Shown here: positions 22,097 through 32,703 of the stretch, one piece after another
How positions within the stretch are numbered: position 1 is the stretch's first letter
How the letters are laid out: every line of letters starts with the position of its first letter
Assembly: GCA_030761205.1 (NCBI GenBank)
Contig: JAULJL010000005.1
Location: 8,085,501 to 8,149,500 of the forward strand
Origin: Fremontodendron californicum
Lineage: Eukaryota > Streptophyta > Magnoliopsida > Malvales > Malvaceae
Reading direction: 5' to 3'
Length of the DNA stretch: 64,000 bases
Program-made: the position numbers and the translations under genes
The notes under the pieces: generated by a model
The model's input: only the letters and a program-made list of their open reading frames with translations
Database searches by the model: none
Told to the model about the DNA's origin: nothing

Positions 22097-23589
22097 TGAT
22101 GGAAACTCAATTAAGAGTTGTAAACCCAAGTGCAGGTTACGTTCAAGTAATAAATTCTCGGGTGTCCGATGTCGAACCACAGGGAAGCGTATTAGTAAGT
22201 ATAAGTTTATAAATATATAAGAAAAAGAAAATAAACAAGATATTAGGGAATCAATAACAAAGAAAGTAAACAAGATATTAGAGAACAAAATAAACAAAAT
22301 AACATAAAAGCAATTAAACAAGATATAAAAAAACAATAAGAAAAGATGTTGAGGTTAGAGAATCCACTCTTGGTGTTATGCTAAGATTAATCTTGTTTTA
22401 TTACACAATTGAAATCCACACATAAGGGAGGTTCCAATCGGAAGGTTTAGCAATTCAGTCCAAATTGTCCAACGTCCATAGCATATGATATTATGGTCAT
22501 TTGGTGTCCTCAAAACTCATAAAAAGAGTCCAAGCATTCCTTATGCCAAGGTATATGTCTACAACAAATCAAGGTTATGAAACCAAGCATTTACTGTGCC
22601 ATTTTCATTGTCAATAATGAATCAAGATCCCTACTTTGCAAGTATGATTTTAACCCAAAAGAAAATATTATCTATACTAGTGTTTATAAATTTTAGCTCA
22701 TGTTTAAGAGACTAACCTTAGCATTTACCAAGAGCTTCACCTCATCACCTCAACAATATGATTAGCAACACATACTAGATATGAATAAAATGAAAAGAAA
22801 TGTAAGAAGCATAAGTAAATAAAGAAAAAGAAAACTAGAGAAAGGAAAGAAAAAGAAAACTTAGAGAATTTTATTACAATGGCTAATATCCTACCAATGT
22901 ATCAATTGTATCACAATACTCATCCAAGGCCCTCTATTTATACACATTTTTGGAGGGCTAAATGACAAGAGACAAGCTTTACAAATTTCAAAGGTAGGTA
23001 TAATAGGTGGGTGCATTTTTCTAACAATTTTCGTCATATTGTATGACAATTCTGATCAGCCAGCTTGATGGTCGATTTTGTCAATGTTGGAGGCTCGATC
23101 TGATAAAATGGTCTTCTAAAAAAATATACCCCTATCAGTTACGGATCTATAGCCGTTGGAATCAGCGTATTTGCTGATGTGGATAAGAAGATATGGGCAA
23201 AATACGAAAACAGGTCAGCACAGACGTCATTGCACATAAGCCAACTTGATGGTCGATTTCGCTAGGGAAAACGACTCCGTTTCAAGAAATGTAAAACATG
23301 AAAAGATAGATATGCCTCTTATCTTTGCATGGCTACAAATTTTAGCCTTATTGCTTCAGTCAAACTCGAGATATAGCGGATATGGCAAACGGTGTCGGAA
23401 CTGGAACTGAACTGGATTTGCCCTTAATTCTAGTAATCTGAAATCACTCAAAGAAACTTGTGAAAAACACCAAATTACATAAAAATATAAAAGATCATAA
23501 ACACAATTAGACTAAACAATAATAACTCGTATTTGACACAAAACAATAATAAAACATAACTAAAAACTATATAATTATACGAGTTATCA
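22097..23589 (-). repeat. 5' LTR of element X
   Basis: 1,493 bp from TGATGGAAAC to CGAGTTATCA. The right half matches 1-760. It has one 181-bp unit and lacks the GGCGGTATAACC block found in the LTR of Z. Downstream (23590) there is no polypurine tract, so it is not a 3' LTR of an element lying to its right. Confidence 0.9.
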
Positions 23590-23744
23590 TACGTCTCCAC
23601 TAGGATGCGTCTCAAGAGAAAGTTGGATATTACCTAAATTCTCCTTACTCAGTCCATCCTTAATGAATTCAATTTTTATCATCTCGATTAGAGGACGGAA
23701 TCCCAATAGAACGACATTTACCATTACACGTCCATCGTGCACAT
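23590..23744 (-). pseudogene. Fragment of the captured Cys-rich ORF in element Y, fused to the gag start codon
   Basis: This segment matches 12674-12827 of element Z apart from a few substitutions and a one-base insertion (five T instead of four near 23672), which would break the frame. At 23742-23744 it joins the ATG of an Athila leader (homologous to 21866-21868). In element X that ATG opens gag. The joint shares only ATG, so a template switch or deletion is likely. The reading frame after the ATG differs from that of the Cys-rich ORF and meets a stop quickly. Confidence 0.85.
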
Positions 23745-24110
23745 GGTAGGAGTTGTATTAGAAAGATCACCTGAAAAAGTTTCACAATAAAATCTAACTA
23801 AACGACGAGATCTAAAATCACGTCGCCAAACAAGCATAAAACAAAGTTAATATACAGATAATATAATTAGATAAATATAAACTTTACAATATAAATATAA
23901 ATATATAGAAAATTAGGCGGTATAACCAGCCAATAAAAATAAATATACTAAATTAGGCGGTATAACCAGCCAATAAACATAAATTAGGCGGTATAACCAG
24001 CCAATAAAAATAAATATACAAAATTAGGCGGTATAACCAGCCAATAAAAATAAATATACTTATAAACTTATATACTTAGTATTGCTTCCCCGGCAACGGC
24101 GCAAAAAACT
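23745..24110 (-). other. 5' leader and primer site of element Y
   Basis: Homologous to the leader of element X, with four copies of GGCGGTATAACCAGCC between 23917 and 24050. The primer site at 24088-24103 is a slightly damaged CCCCGGCAACGGCGCA, lacking one base of the tRNA-Asp match. Confidence 0.8.
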
Positions 24111-25801
24111 TGATGGAGACTCAATTAAGAGTTGTAAACCCAAGTGCAGGTTATGTTCAAGTAATAAATTCTCGGGTGTCCGAGGTCGAACCACAGGGAA
24201 GCATATTAGTAAGTATAAGTTTATAAATATATAAGAAAGAGAAAGTAAACAAGATATTAGGGAATAAACAACAAAACAAAATAAACAATATATTAGAGAA
24301 CAAAATAAACAAAATAACATAAAAGAAATTAAACAAGATATAAAAAACAATAAGAAAAGATGTTGAGGTTAGAGAATCCACTCTTGGTGTTATGCTAAGA
24401 TTAATCTTGTTTTATTACACAATTGAAATTCACACATAAGGGAGATTCCAATCGGAAGGTTTAGCAATTCAGTCCAAATTGTCCAACGTCCATAGCATAT
24501 GATATTATGTTCATTTGGTGTCCTCAAAACTCATAAAAAGAGTCCAAGCATTCCTTATGCCAAGGTATATGTCTACAACAAATCAAGGTTATGAAACCAA
24601 GCATTTACTGTGCCATTTTCCTTGTCAATAATGAATCAAGATCCCTACTTTGCAAGTATGATTTTAAACCAAAAGAAAATATTATCTATACTAGTGTTTA
24701 TAAATGATGATTTATTTTAGCTCATGTTTAAGAGACTAACCTTAGCATTTACCAAAAGCTTCACCTCATCACCTCAACATTATGATTAGCAACACATACT
24801 AAATATGAATAAAATGAAAAGAAATGTAAGAAACATAAGTAAATAAAGAAAAAGGAAACTAGAGAAAGGAAAGAAGAAGAAAACTTAGAGAATTTTATTA
24901 CAATGGCTAATATCCTACCAATGTATAATGTCCCTTACAATCATCCAAGGCCCTCTATTTATACATATTTTGGAGAGCTAAATGACAAGAGACAAGCTTT
25001 ATAAATTTCAAAGGTAGGTATAATAGGTTGGTGCATTTTTCTAACAATTTTCGTCATATTGTATGATAATTCAGATCAGCCAGCTTGATGGTCGATTTTG
25101 TCAATATTGGAGGCTTCATCTGATCAAATAGTCTTCTAGAAAAATGTTCCCCTATCAGTCGGGGATCTATAGCCATTGGAATCAGCTCATTTGCGGATGT
25201 GGATCAGAAGATATGGTCAAAATACCAAACCTTGTCAGCACAGACGTCATTGCACATCAGCCAACTTTATGGTTGAGTTCGCTAATATTGGAGGCTTGAT
25301 CTGAACAAATGGTCTTCTAGAAAAATTTTCCCCTATCAGTCGGTGATCTATAGCTGTTAGAATCAGCTCATTTGTGGATGTGGATCAGAAGATATGGTCA
25401 AAATACCAAAACTTGTCAGCACAGACGTCATTGCACATCAGCCAAATTGATGGTTCATTTCGCTAGGGAAAACGACTCCGTTTCAAGAAGTGTAAAGCAT
25501 GAAAAAGATAGATATGCCTCTTAAATTTGCACTGTTAAAATTTCAGCCTTATTGCTTCAGTGAAACTCCAGATATAGCTGATATGGCAAAAGGCGTCAGA
25601 ACTGGAACTGAACTAGATTTGCCCTTAATTCTTGATTTAACCTAGTAATCTGAAATCACTCAAAGAAACTCGTGAAAAACACCAAATTACATAAAAATAT
25701 AAAAAATCATAAACACAATTAGACTAAGCAATAATAACTCGTATTTGACACAAAACAATAATAAAACATAACTAAAAACTATATAATTATACGAGTTATC
25801 A
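24111..25801 (-). repeat. 5' LTR of Athila-type element Y
   Basis: 1,691 bp from TGATGGAGAC to CGAGTTATCA. It is clearly more diverged from the LTR of X than the two X LTRs are from each other, and has two tandem 181-bp units (25077, 25258, 25439). Its right end joins Tekay integrase sequence at 25802. The expected partner LTR and TSD (CATAC) lie outside the window. Confidence 0.85.
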
Positions 25802-27051
25802 CATACGCGTTACATTCCGGTAGTGTGAAGATGTATCGAACCTTAAGAGAACATTATTGGTGGCAAGGTATGAAACGAGACATAGCTGAGTTTGTTTCTA
25901 GATGCTTGGTATGCCAACAAATTAAAGTCGAGCATCAAAAACCTTCTGGGAAATTGAACCCCCTACCTATTCCTCAATGGAAGTAGGAAGATATTGCTAT
26001 GGATTTCGTTTCGGGATTACCAAGAACACAGTCTGGTTATGACAGCATTTGGGTGATTGTTGATCGTTTGACAAAATCAGCTCACTTTTTGCCAGTCAAG
26101 AAGACTTTTTCCATGGAAAGACTAGCTAAATTTTATGTGAACGAAATTGTTAGGTTACATGGTGCCCCAGTATCGATTGTATCTGATCGAGACCCCCGAT
26201 TCACATCTCGCTTCTGGCCAAGTTTGCAGAATGCTATGGGTACTAAACTCAAGTTCAGTACTGCTTTTCATCCCCAGAAGGATGAACAATTTGAACGAAC
26301 AATTCAAATTCTGGAAGATATGCTCAGATCTTGTATTATGGAATTCAAAGGAAACTGGGATGAACACTTGCCTTTAGCAGAGTTTGCGTATAACAATAGT
26401 TATCAGTCCAGCATCGACATGGCTCCGTTTGAAGCTTTGTATGGAAGAAAGTGCAGAACTCCAGTGTGTTGGGATGATACAGATGAAAGAAAATTACTAG
26501 GTCCAGAAATTGTTATGATGACTACAGACAAAGTTAAGGTAATTCGGGAAAAAATAAAAATAGCTCAAGATCGACAAAAGAGCTATGCAGATAATCGGAG
26601 AAAAGATTTAGAGTTTGAAGTTGGTGATATGATATTTTTGAAAGTGACTCCTTGGAAGGGAGTAATCCAGTTTGGAAGACGAGGAAAGTTGGGTCCTCGA
26701 TATATAGGGCCGTATGAGATCATTGAACGGATTGGCCCAGTTGCTTATAGATTGTCCTTACCAGAAGAATTGTCACGAATTCATAATGTGTTCCATGTTT
26801 CTATGCTCCGAAAGTACATTTTCGATTCTTCACATATATTGAAGGACTTGCCTATGGAAATTGAGGAAAACTTAACTTATGAAGAGCAGCCGGTTGAGAT
26901 TTTGGATAGAAGGGACCAAGTTCTAAGGACTAAGACTATTCCATTAGTGAAAGTTCTTTGGAGGAATCATTTATACGAAGAAGCTACATGGGAAAGGGAG
27001 GAAGATATGCAGACTCAATATCCTCAATTATTCAATCAAGTTGGTAAGTAA
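25802..27051 (+). pseudogene. Tekay-type integrase, truncated unit 1
   Basis: Starts within the H2C2 zinc domain (HSGSVKMYRTLREHYWW ... CLVCQQ) and runs through the catalytic core (MDFVSGLPRT, SDRDPRFTS, FERTIQILEDML) to the chromodomain-like C-terminus. A TAG at 25984-25986 separates the zinc domain from the core. Units 2 and 3 have TGG there and a TAG two codons earlier. The 5' part of this internal region is cut off by element Y. Confidence 0.88.
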
Positions 27052-27086
27052 ATTTCGAGAACGAAATTTTTCTATGGGGGGTAAGT

Positions 27087-29525
27087 TGTAACAACCGAGG
27101 TTACGTATAATCATGTAAAGTTAAATTCCGAAAATTTTAAGGACAAACTTGGAAATTGGTAAGAAGTTATAAGTGAAGGAAATAAAAGAATAAAGGATCA
27201 AAATGAATAAATTAAAAAAGTTTAGGGGCTTCATGGTTATTTATAAAGAGTTGAGGGACTAATATGCAATTATACCAAAAACAAGAAAAATATCTCTTGT
27301 CTTCATCTTTTCTCCCGAAAATTATACACATTTTTCATTCATTCTTCAAGTGCAGCCGGCCTCCCATCATCTCTCTCTCAAAGTTCTCTTCAAAAAATTC
27401 AACCAAAAATCTCAACAATAATTACATCCAAGGTTAGTTTCTTGATAAATTCTTCCTTTTCTTTAGATATTCTACTTGAGCATGCTAAGATCTTAGCTCC
27501 ATAAACATGTTAAGGTCCGAAATCCATCTATTAAGTATGAATTTTACTCATTTTTGGAAAGAATTAAAAGGATTTGAAAGCATGAACAAGAAAATGGGAA
27601 GAAAAAGCAAAACAGGGGAATTTAAGCATGCTTGCTGTTCGGATTTTCTGGGTACGGCACAGTTGGGTTTATATTTTTTTGATATTTTTCCTAGAAACTA
27701 GACTCCAATACGAGAATTTTGGTTTTTGAATCACCCAAAACCGATAAGCGGTTTAAAAGATAAAATTCGGTGAAGTTGGCTGTTCAGTGTTGACCCCTGT
27801 TTCAGCATAGTTTCGGGTTTTATCAAATTTGATCAAGATTTTGTTCTAATTGTCTAAGTTAGTTATTTTCTTCATAAATTATACTTATTGGTGCCAAACT
27901 CAAGTTATGATTTTCTAATCTAGCTTGATAGTAAGGAATTTATTGCTTAAGAGAAATATAGTACCAAAGGATGGTTATGGATTATGAAAATCTCTAAGGC
28001 ATGGAATACTAGAAACGAATTTGATAAGGACATGATTATGGAGTTGAATTATGGAGAAAATGATTATGGAAATGATATTAAAAATTAAGGATATATTGTT
28101 TTGAGTATGAGAAATTAGTATATGGGGTAGATTAATGGGACTTAAGTTGCATTCAAAATTGTGTAATACTTTGAGCATGTATAGATACTAATTATTGTTA
28201 ATCTCTAGGCCACGTAGATCCAACGTCACCTATGGATCCCGAAGTTTCAGGTCGAGGTGTACAGTGAGATCGTCTCAAGGATTGTGAGTAGACGACAACT
28301 ATAGTTATTTGAAATTTCTTTAATTATAATTATATATATATTTTTAGCATAATATTTATTTTACGTATTAAAGGTATATATGATATTTAATCATATGAAT
28401 TGATTTGTTATTAAAGTATTTTTATTTCAAGAAATATTATATCGAGTAAGTTGGTTGAATTATGAAATATGATTTTACATAGAATTTGACGTACATGGTT
28501 TTGGCTCCACCTGACTTAATGTATGAGATTATTTCCTTGACCGGAATACGGGAGCTGCGTGCTACGCCTTTGTGGCGGGAGCCACCTCCAGAGTCCCCAT
28601 TCCGTGATATTAGACCGGAATACGGGAGCTGCGTGCTACGCCTTTGTGGCGGGAGCCACCTCCAGAGTCCCCATTCCGTGATATTAAACTGGGGTATGTG
28701 AGCTGCGTGCTACGCCTTTGTGGTGGGAGCCACCTCCAGAGTCCCTATCCCGTTATATTTGCCTTTTGGGGGCACATCATAGCGACACATATGCCTTTGG
28801 GGCGTCCTATGGTGGTGTTGGCCTTTGGGGCCGGCTACTAGTATGCCTACATGGATATTGCCTGGTTATTTCATGGATGTACTCTTGTGCATGACAAAAA
28901 GTTGGAGCCCAATTATACGAAACTTGATTTACTTTACAGATTTTATTCATTGATTTAATATTATAATATTGTTATACATTTGAAAACTTTGCTACGTCTT
29001 TGAATTACTCATTATGGTTTTACTATTATTTATTTTGAAAATGTCAATTATGCTTTACAGACTACCATTATAGTTTTCACACGCTTTAAATGTTGTCTAC
29101 TCACTGAGATATTCATATATCTCACCTTTTCATATTCTCATTTTCAGGTGATAGTTAGGTGTTGGGATTGCAACCTTCCTCTATTCTCTGCTTCAAATAG
29201 AATTTTGACGTGGTGGGCATCATACTAAAAATTTATTTAAGTCTTGATCTTTTGATGTTTTCATCTAGTAAACCTTGCTGAGATAGGTTTACTTTTGGAT
29301 ATATTGTATATTTGAAGATATGAGACAATAGATCAGTATGTTTTGACTTGAGCATAAATTGATCATGGATAAAATTTTTGAATATGATGGATATATGTGA
29401 TAATAGTATAGAGAAATATTGCTGGTTGAGGATATGAATTGAGTGTTATTTGCATGAGGGTTTATAGTTGAGACAAAAAGGAAATCTGCCGGATTTTAGG
29501 TAGATTATTCGGACCGGGTGTTACA
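27087..29525 (+). repeat. Tekay-type LTR, unit 1
   Basis: 2,439 bp from TGTAACAACC to GGGTGTTACA. It is preceded by the polypurine tract TATGGGGGGTAAGT and followed by a tRNA-iMet primer site. It differs at scattered positions from the LTRs at 32704 and 38321, which are closer to each other. Confidence 0.95.
28539..28760 (+). repeat. 74-bp GC-rich repeats in the Tekay-type LTR
   Basis: Three units start at 28539, 28613 and 28687. Each contains GAGCTGCGTGCTACGCC and a potential hairpin GTGGC-GGGA-GCCAC. Sister blocks lie at 34156-34377 and 39773-39994. They stand out in AT-rich surroundings. The short ORFs here repeat in every LTR and I do not regard them as genes. Confidence 0.85.
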
Positions 29526-29528
29526 ATT

Positions 29529-29540
29529 TGGTATCAGAGC
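29529..29540 (+). other. tRNA-iMet primer-binding site, unit 2
   Basis: TGGTATCAGAGC, the standard plant initiator-methionine primer site, lies 3 bases after the LTR end. The equivalent in unit 3 is at 35146-35157. After the third LTR (40731) there is none, so that LTR is the right end of the array. Confidence 0.93.
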
Positions 29541-29619
29541 AAGGTTATAGGTCCTGTAGACTTAGAAACTGTTTGTTTAAGTATTAAAATATTGTCACTT
29601 GTGTAAGAAATCAGACACG

Positions 29620-32600
29620 ATGCCACCACGTCGAAGAGGAAGGCCTAGAATCAATCCCTTACCCCAAAATAAGGATAGGAATAGAAATAAGAATACTGAT
29701 GAGCAAATTAGAGAACAAGCTTTAGCTGCTGGTTCATCTTCTGTTGCTGCACCTTCAGCAGCACCTCCAGTAGCTGATCGTAATTTAGCTGAGGCAGTTG
29801 CGGCCTTGGCAAGAGTAATTCCTGCTTTGATTGCCCCTGCTAAAAAGGGGATAGCTGATTACTGTAAGGATTTGAAGAATATGGGTTATAAGATTTTAAC
29901 GGGGTCTTCGGAATTAGATTTAGCCTGGTCATGACGGCAAAAAAAAAATTTGAGACTACTTCCATTACTCTTCAGATTCCCGAGCCTATAAGGTTACCAT
30001 GTGCGGTTCAATTTTTGGAGGATCATGCACACACATGGTGGAAAACTACAGTGCAAAGGTATGCTGGACATTCTGCCATAACCTGGGCAGATTTTCGAAG
30101 AGAGTTTGAAACAAAAAATATTATTCTCGGGCCTTGCGGGAATAGAAATGGACTGAGTTTATGAATTAAAAACAGGGTGGTATGTCAGTAGCAGAGTATG
30201 AGCAAAAGTTTAATGAACTATCAGAATTTGCGCCATCGATAGTAGCCAACGATGCTGATAGATGCAAGAAATTCCAAGATGGGCTACATGTTAGTATTCG
30301 AGATAGGTTGACGACCTACTTAGATAAGTTTGTTATTGTTTTCATCGATGACATCCTAGTTTATTCCAGGAATAAGGATGATCATGTAAGCCATTTGTGA
30401 ACGGTGTTGCAGACTATGCGTGAAAAGCAACTTTATGCTAAATTTTCCAAGTGTGAATTCTGGCTAGACAAAGTAGCATTCCTTGGTCACGTAGTATCTA
30501 AGGAAGTGATTTTTGTGGATCCACAAAAGATAGAAGCTGTAGTTGCTTGGGAAAGACCCACTAATGTCACAGAAGTTAGGAGCTTTCTCGGATTGGCAGG
30601 GTACTATCGAAGATTCATGGAAGGATTTTCCATGATTGCCTCTCCTTTGTCAAAACTAAAAAGGAAGCATGCTAAGTTTGAGTGGACTCACAAATGTGAG
30701 CAAGCTTTCCAAGAGCTCAAGCGTAGATTGACCACAACACCAGTTCTTACACTACTATCAGGGACTGGAAGCTTTGTGGCGAGGTTTGGGTTGCGTTTTG
30801 ATGCAACATGGGAAGGTGATAGCTTATGCTTCTCGACAACTGAAACAGCATGAGCAAAACTATCCCACTCATGATTTAAGTTGGCGGCAGTGGTGTTTGC
30901 ACTGAAAATTTGGAGGCATTATTTATTTGGAGAAAAATGTACAATCTACACTGATCATAAGAGTCTGAAATATCTGATGGATCAGAAAGAATTAAATTTG
31001 AGACAAAGGAGATGGTTGGAATTGATAAAAAATTATGACTGTGTAATTGACTATCACCCAGGAAAGGCCAATGTAGTGGTCGATGCTCTTAGTAGAAAGT
31101 CTTCTAGTTCTCTTGCTCATATCCGAGCAATTCAGAAATCCTTACAAAATGATTTGAAGTCTTTACCTTTAGAATTGATGATTGAGGAGAATAATCTCCT
31201 GATAGCCCACTTGAAGGTTAAACCGATTTATATTGATTGGATACGTGAAGCACAAAATAATGACCCTATGCTGGTAAAGTTAAAGCAAGAAGTAAGGGAT
31301 GGCCTGAGGACTGACTATCAAATAAAGGATGATGATGTACTGATAATGAAAAATAGGCTTTGTGTGCCTCAGGATGAAGAAATCCGAAAGGTGATTTTGG
31401 AGGAAGCTCATAATGCACCATACGCGTTACATTCCGGTAGTGTGAAGATGTATCGAACCTTAAGAGAACATTATTGGTGGCAAGGTATGAAACGAGACAT
31501 AGCTGAGTTTGTTTCTAGATGCTTGGTATGCCAACAAATTAAAGTCGAGCATCAAAAACCTTCTAGGAAATTGAACCACCTACCTATTCCTCAATAGAAG
31601 TGGGAAGATATTGCTATGGATTTCGTTTCGGGATTACCAAGAACACAGTCTGGTTATGACAGCATTTGGGTGATTGTTGATCGTTTGACAAAATCAGCTC
31701 ACTTTTTGCCAGTCAAGAAGACTTTTTCCATGGAAAGACTAGCTAAATTTTATGTGAACGAAATTGTTAGGTTACATGGTGCCCCAGTATCGATTGTATC
31801 TGATCGAGACCCCCGATTCACATCTCGCTTCTGGCCAAGTTTGCAGAATGCTATGGGTACTAAACTCAAGTTCAGTACTGCTTTTCATCCCCAGACGGAT
31901 GAACAATTTGAACGAACAATTCAAATTCTGGAAGATATGCTCAGATCTTGTATTATGGAATTCAAAGGAAACTGGGATGAACACTTGCCTTTAGCAGAGT
32001 TTGCGTATAACAATAGTTATCAGTCCAGCATCGACATGGCTCCGTTTGAGGCTTTGTATGGAAGAAAGTGCAGAACTCCAGTGTGTTGGGATGATACAGA
32101 TGAAAGAAAATTACTAGGTCCAGAAATTGTTATGATGACTGCAGACAAAGTTAAGGTAATTCGGGAAAAAATAAAAATAGCTCAAGATCGACAAAAGAGC
32201 TATGCAGATAATCGGAGAAAAGATTTAGAGTTTGAAGTTGGTGATATGATATTTTTGAAAGTGACTCCTTGGAAGGGAGTAATCCGGTTTGGAAGACGAG
32301 AAAAGTTGGGTCCTCGATATATAGGGCCGTATGAGATCATTGAACGGATTGGCCCAGTTGCTTATAGATTGTCCTTACCAGAAGAATTGTCACGAATTCA
32401 TAATGTGTTCCATGTTTCTATGCTCCGAAAGTACATTTTCGATTCTTCACATATATTGAAGGACTTGCCTATGGAAATTGAGGAAAACTTAACTTATGAA
32501 GAGCAGCCAGTTGAGATTTTGGATAGAAGGGACCAAGTTCTAAGGACTAAGACTATTCCATTAGTGAAAGTTTTTTGGAGGAATCATTTATACGAAGAAG

Positions 32601-32668
32601 CTACATGGGAAAGGGAGGAAGATATGCAGACTCAATATCCTCAATTATTCAATCAAGTTGGTAAGTAA
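29620..32668 (+). pseudogene. Defective Tekay-type gag-pol, unit 2
   Basis: Gag starts with MPPRRRGRP at 29620 and soon breaks into short frames (29599-29934, 29931-30164, 30182-30400). In the last of these, gag (SVAEYEQKFNELSEFAP) runs directly into reverse transcriptase (YLDKFVIVFIDDILVYS) at about 30312, so gag C-terminus, zinc knuckle, protease and most of RT are deleted. The RNase H start is damaged by a deletion and frameshifts at about 30770-30885. RNase H/integrase zinc domain follows (30881-31597), a TAG at 31595-31597, then integrase core with chromodomain-like end (31616-32668). Confidence 0.9.
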
Positions 32669-32703
32669 ATTTCGAGGACGAAATTTTTCTATGGGGGGTA
32701 AGT

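Larger units (their letters stand above)
1..23589 (-). mobile_element. Athila-type Ty3/gypsy element X, left end outside the window, split by element Z
   Basis: Read on the minus strand, the order is 5' LTR (22097-23589), tRNA-Asp-type primer site (22074-22090), 5' leader, gag start (21868 to 21201), the nested element Z (7205-21200), the rest of gag-pol (7204 to 2631), a 3' non-coding region, a polypurine tract and the 3' LTR (1-760, cut by the window edge). The two LTRs are nearly the same over the visible part. Lineage is inferred from the tRNA-Asp primer site, the DLGAS protease site and the long single gag-pol. The element is dead: integrase has a frameshift and has lost its first catalytic Asp. 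The TSD cannot be checked because the left end is missing; the right flank is TACGT. Confidence 0.85.

Noticed and set aside
22097..25801. The LTRs at 22097 and 24111 as a pair forming one small non-autonomous element
   Set aside because: No polypurine tract follows 23589, the LTRs are more diverged than the X pair (1-760 and 22097-23589), and 23589 has its own better partner.
28486..28841. Repeated short ORFs in the Tekay LTR
   Set aside because: They follow the 74-bp repeats and recur in all three LTRs with no gene-like features.
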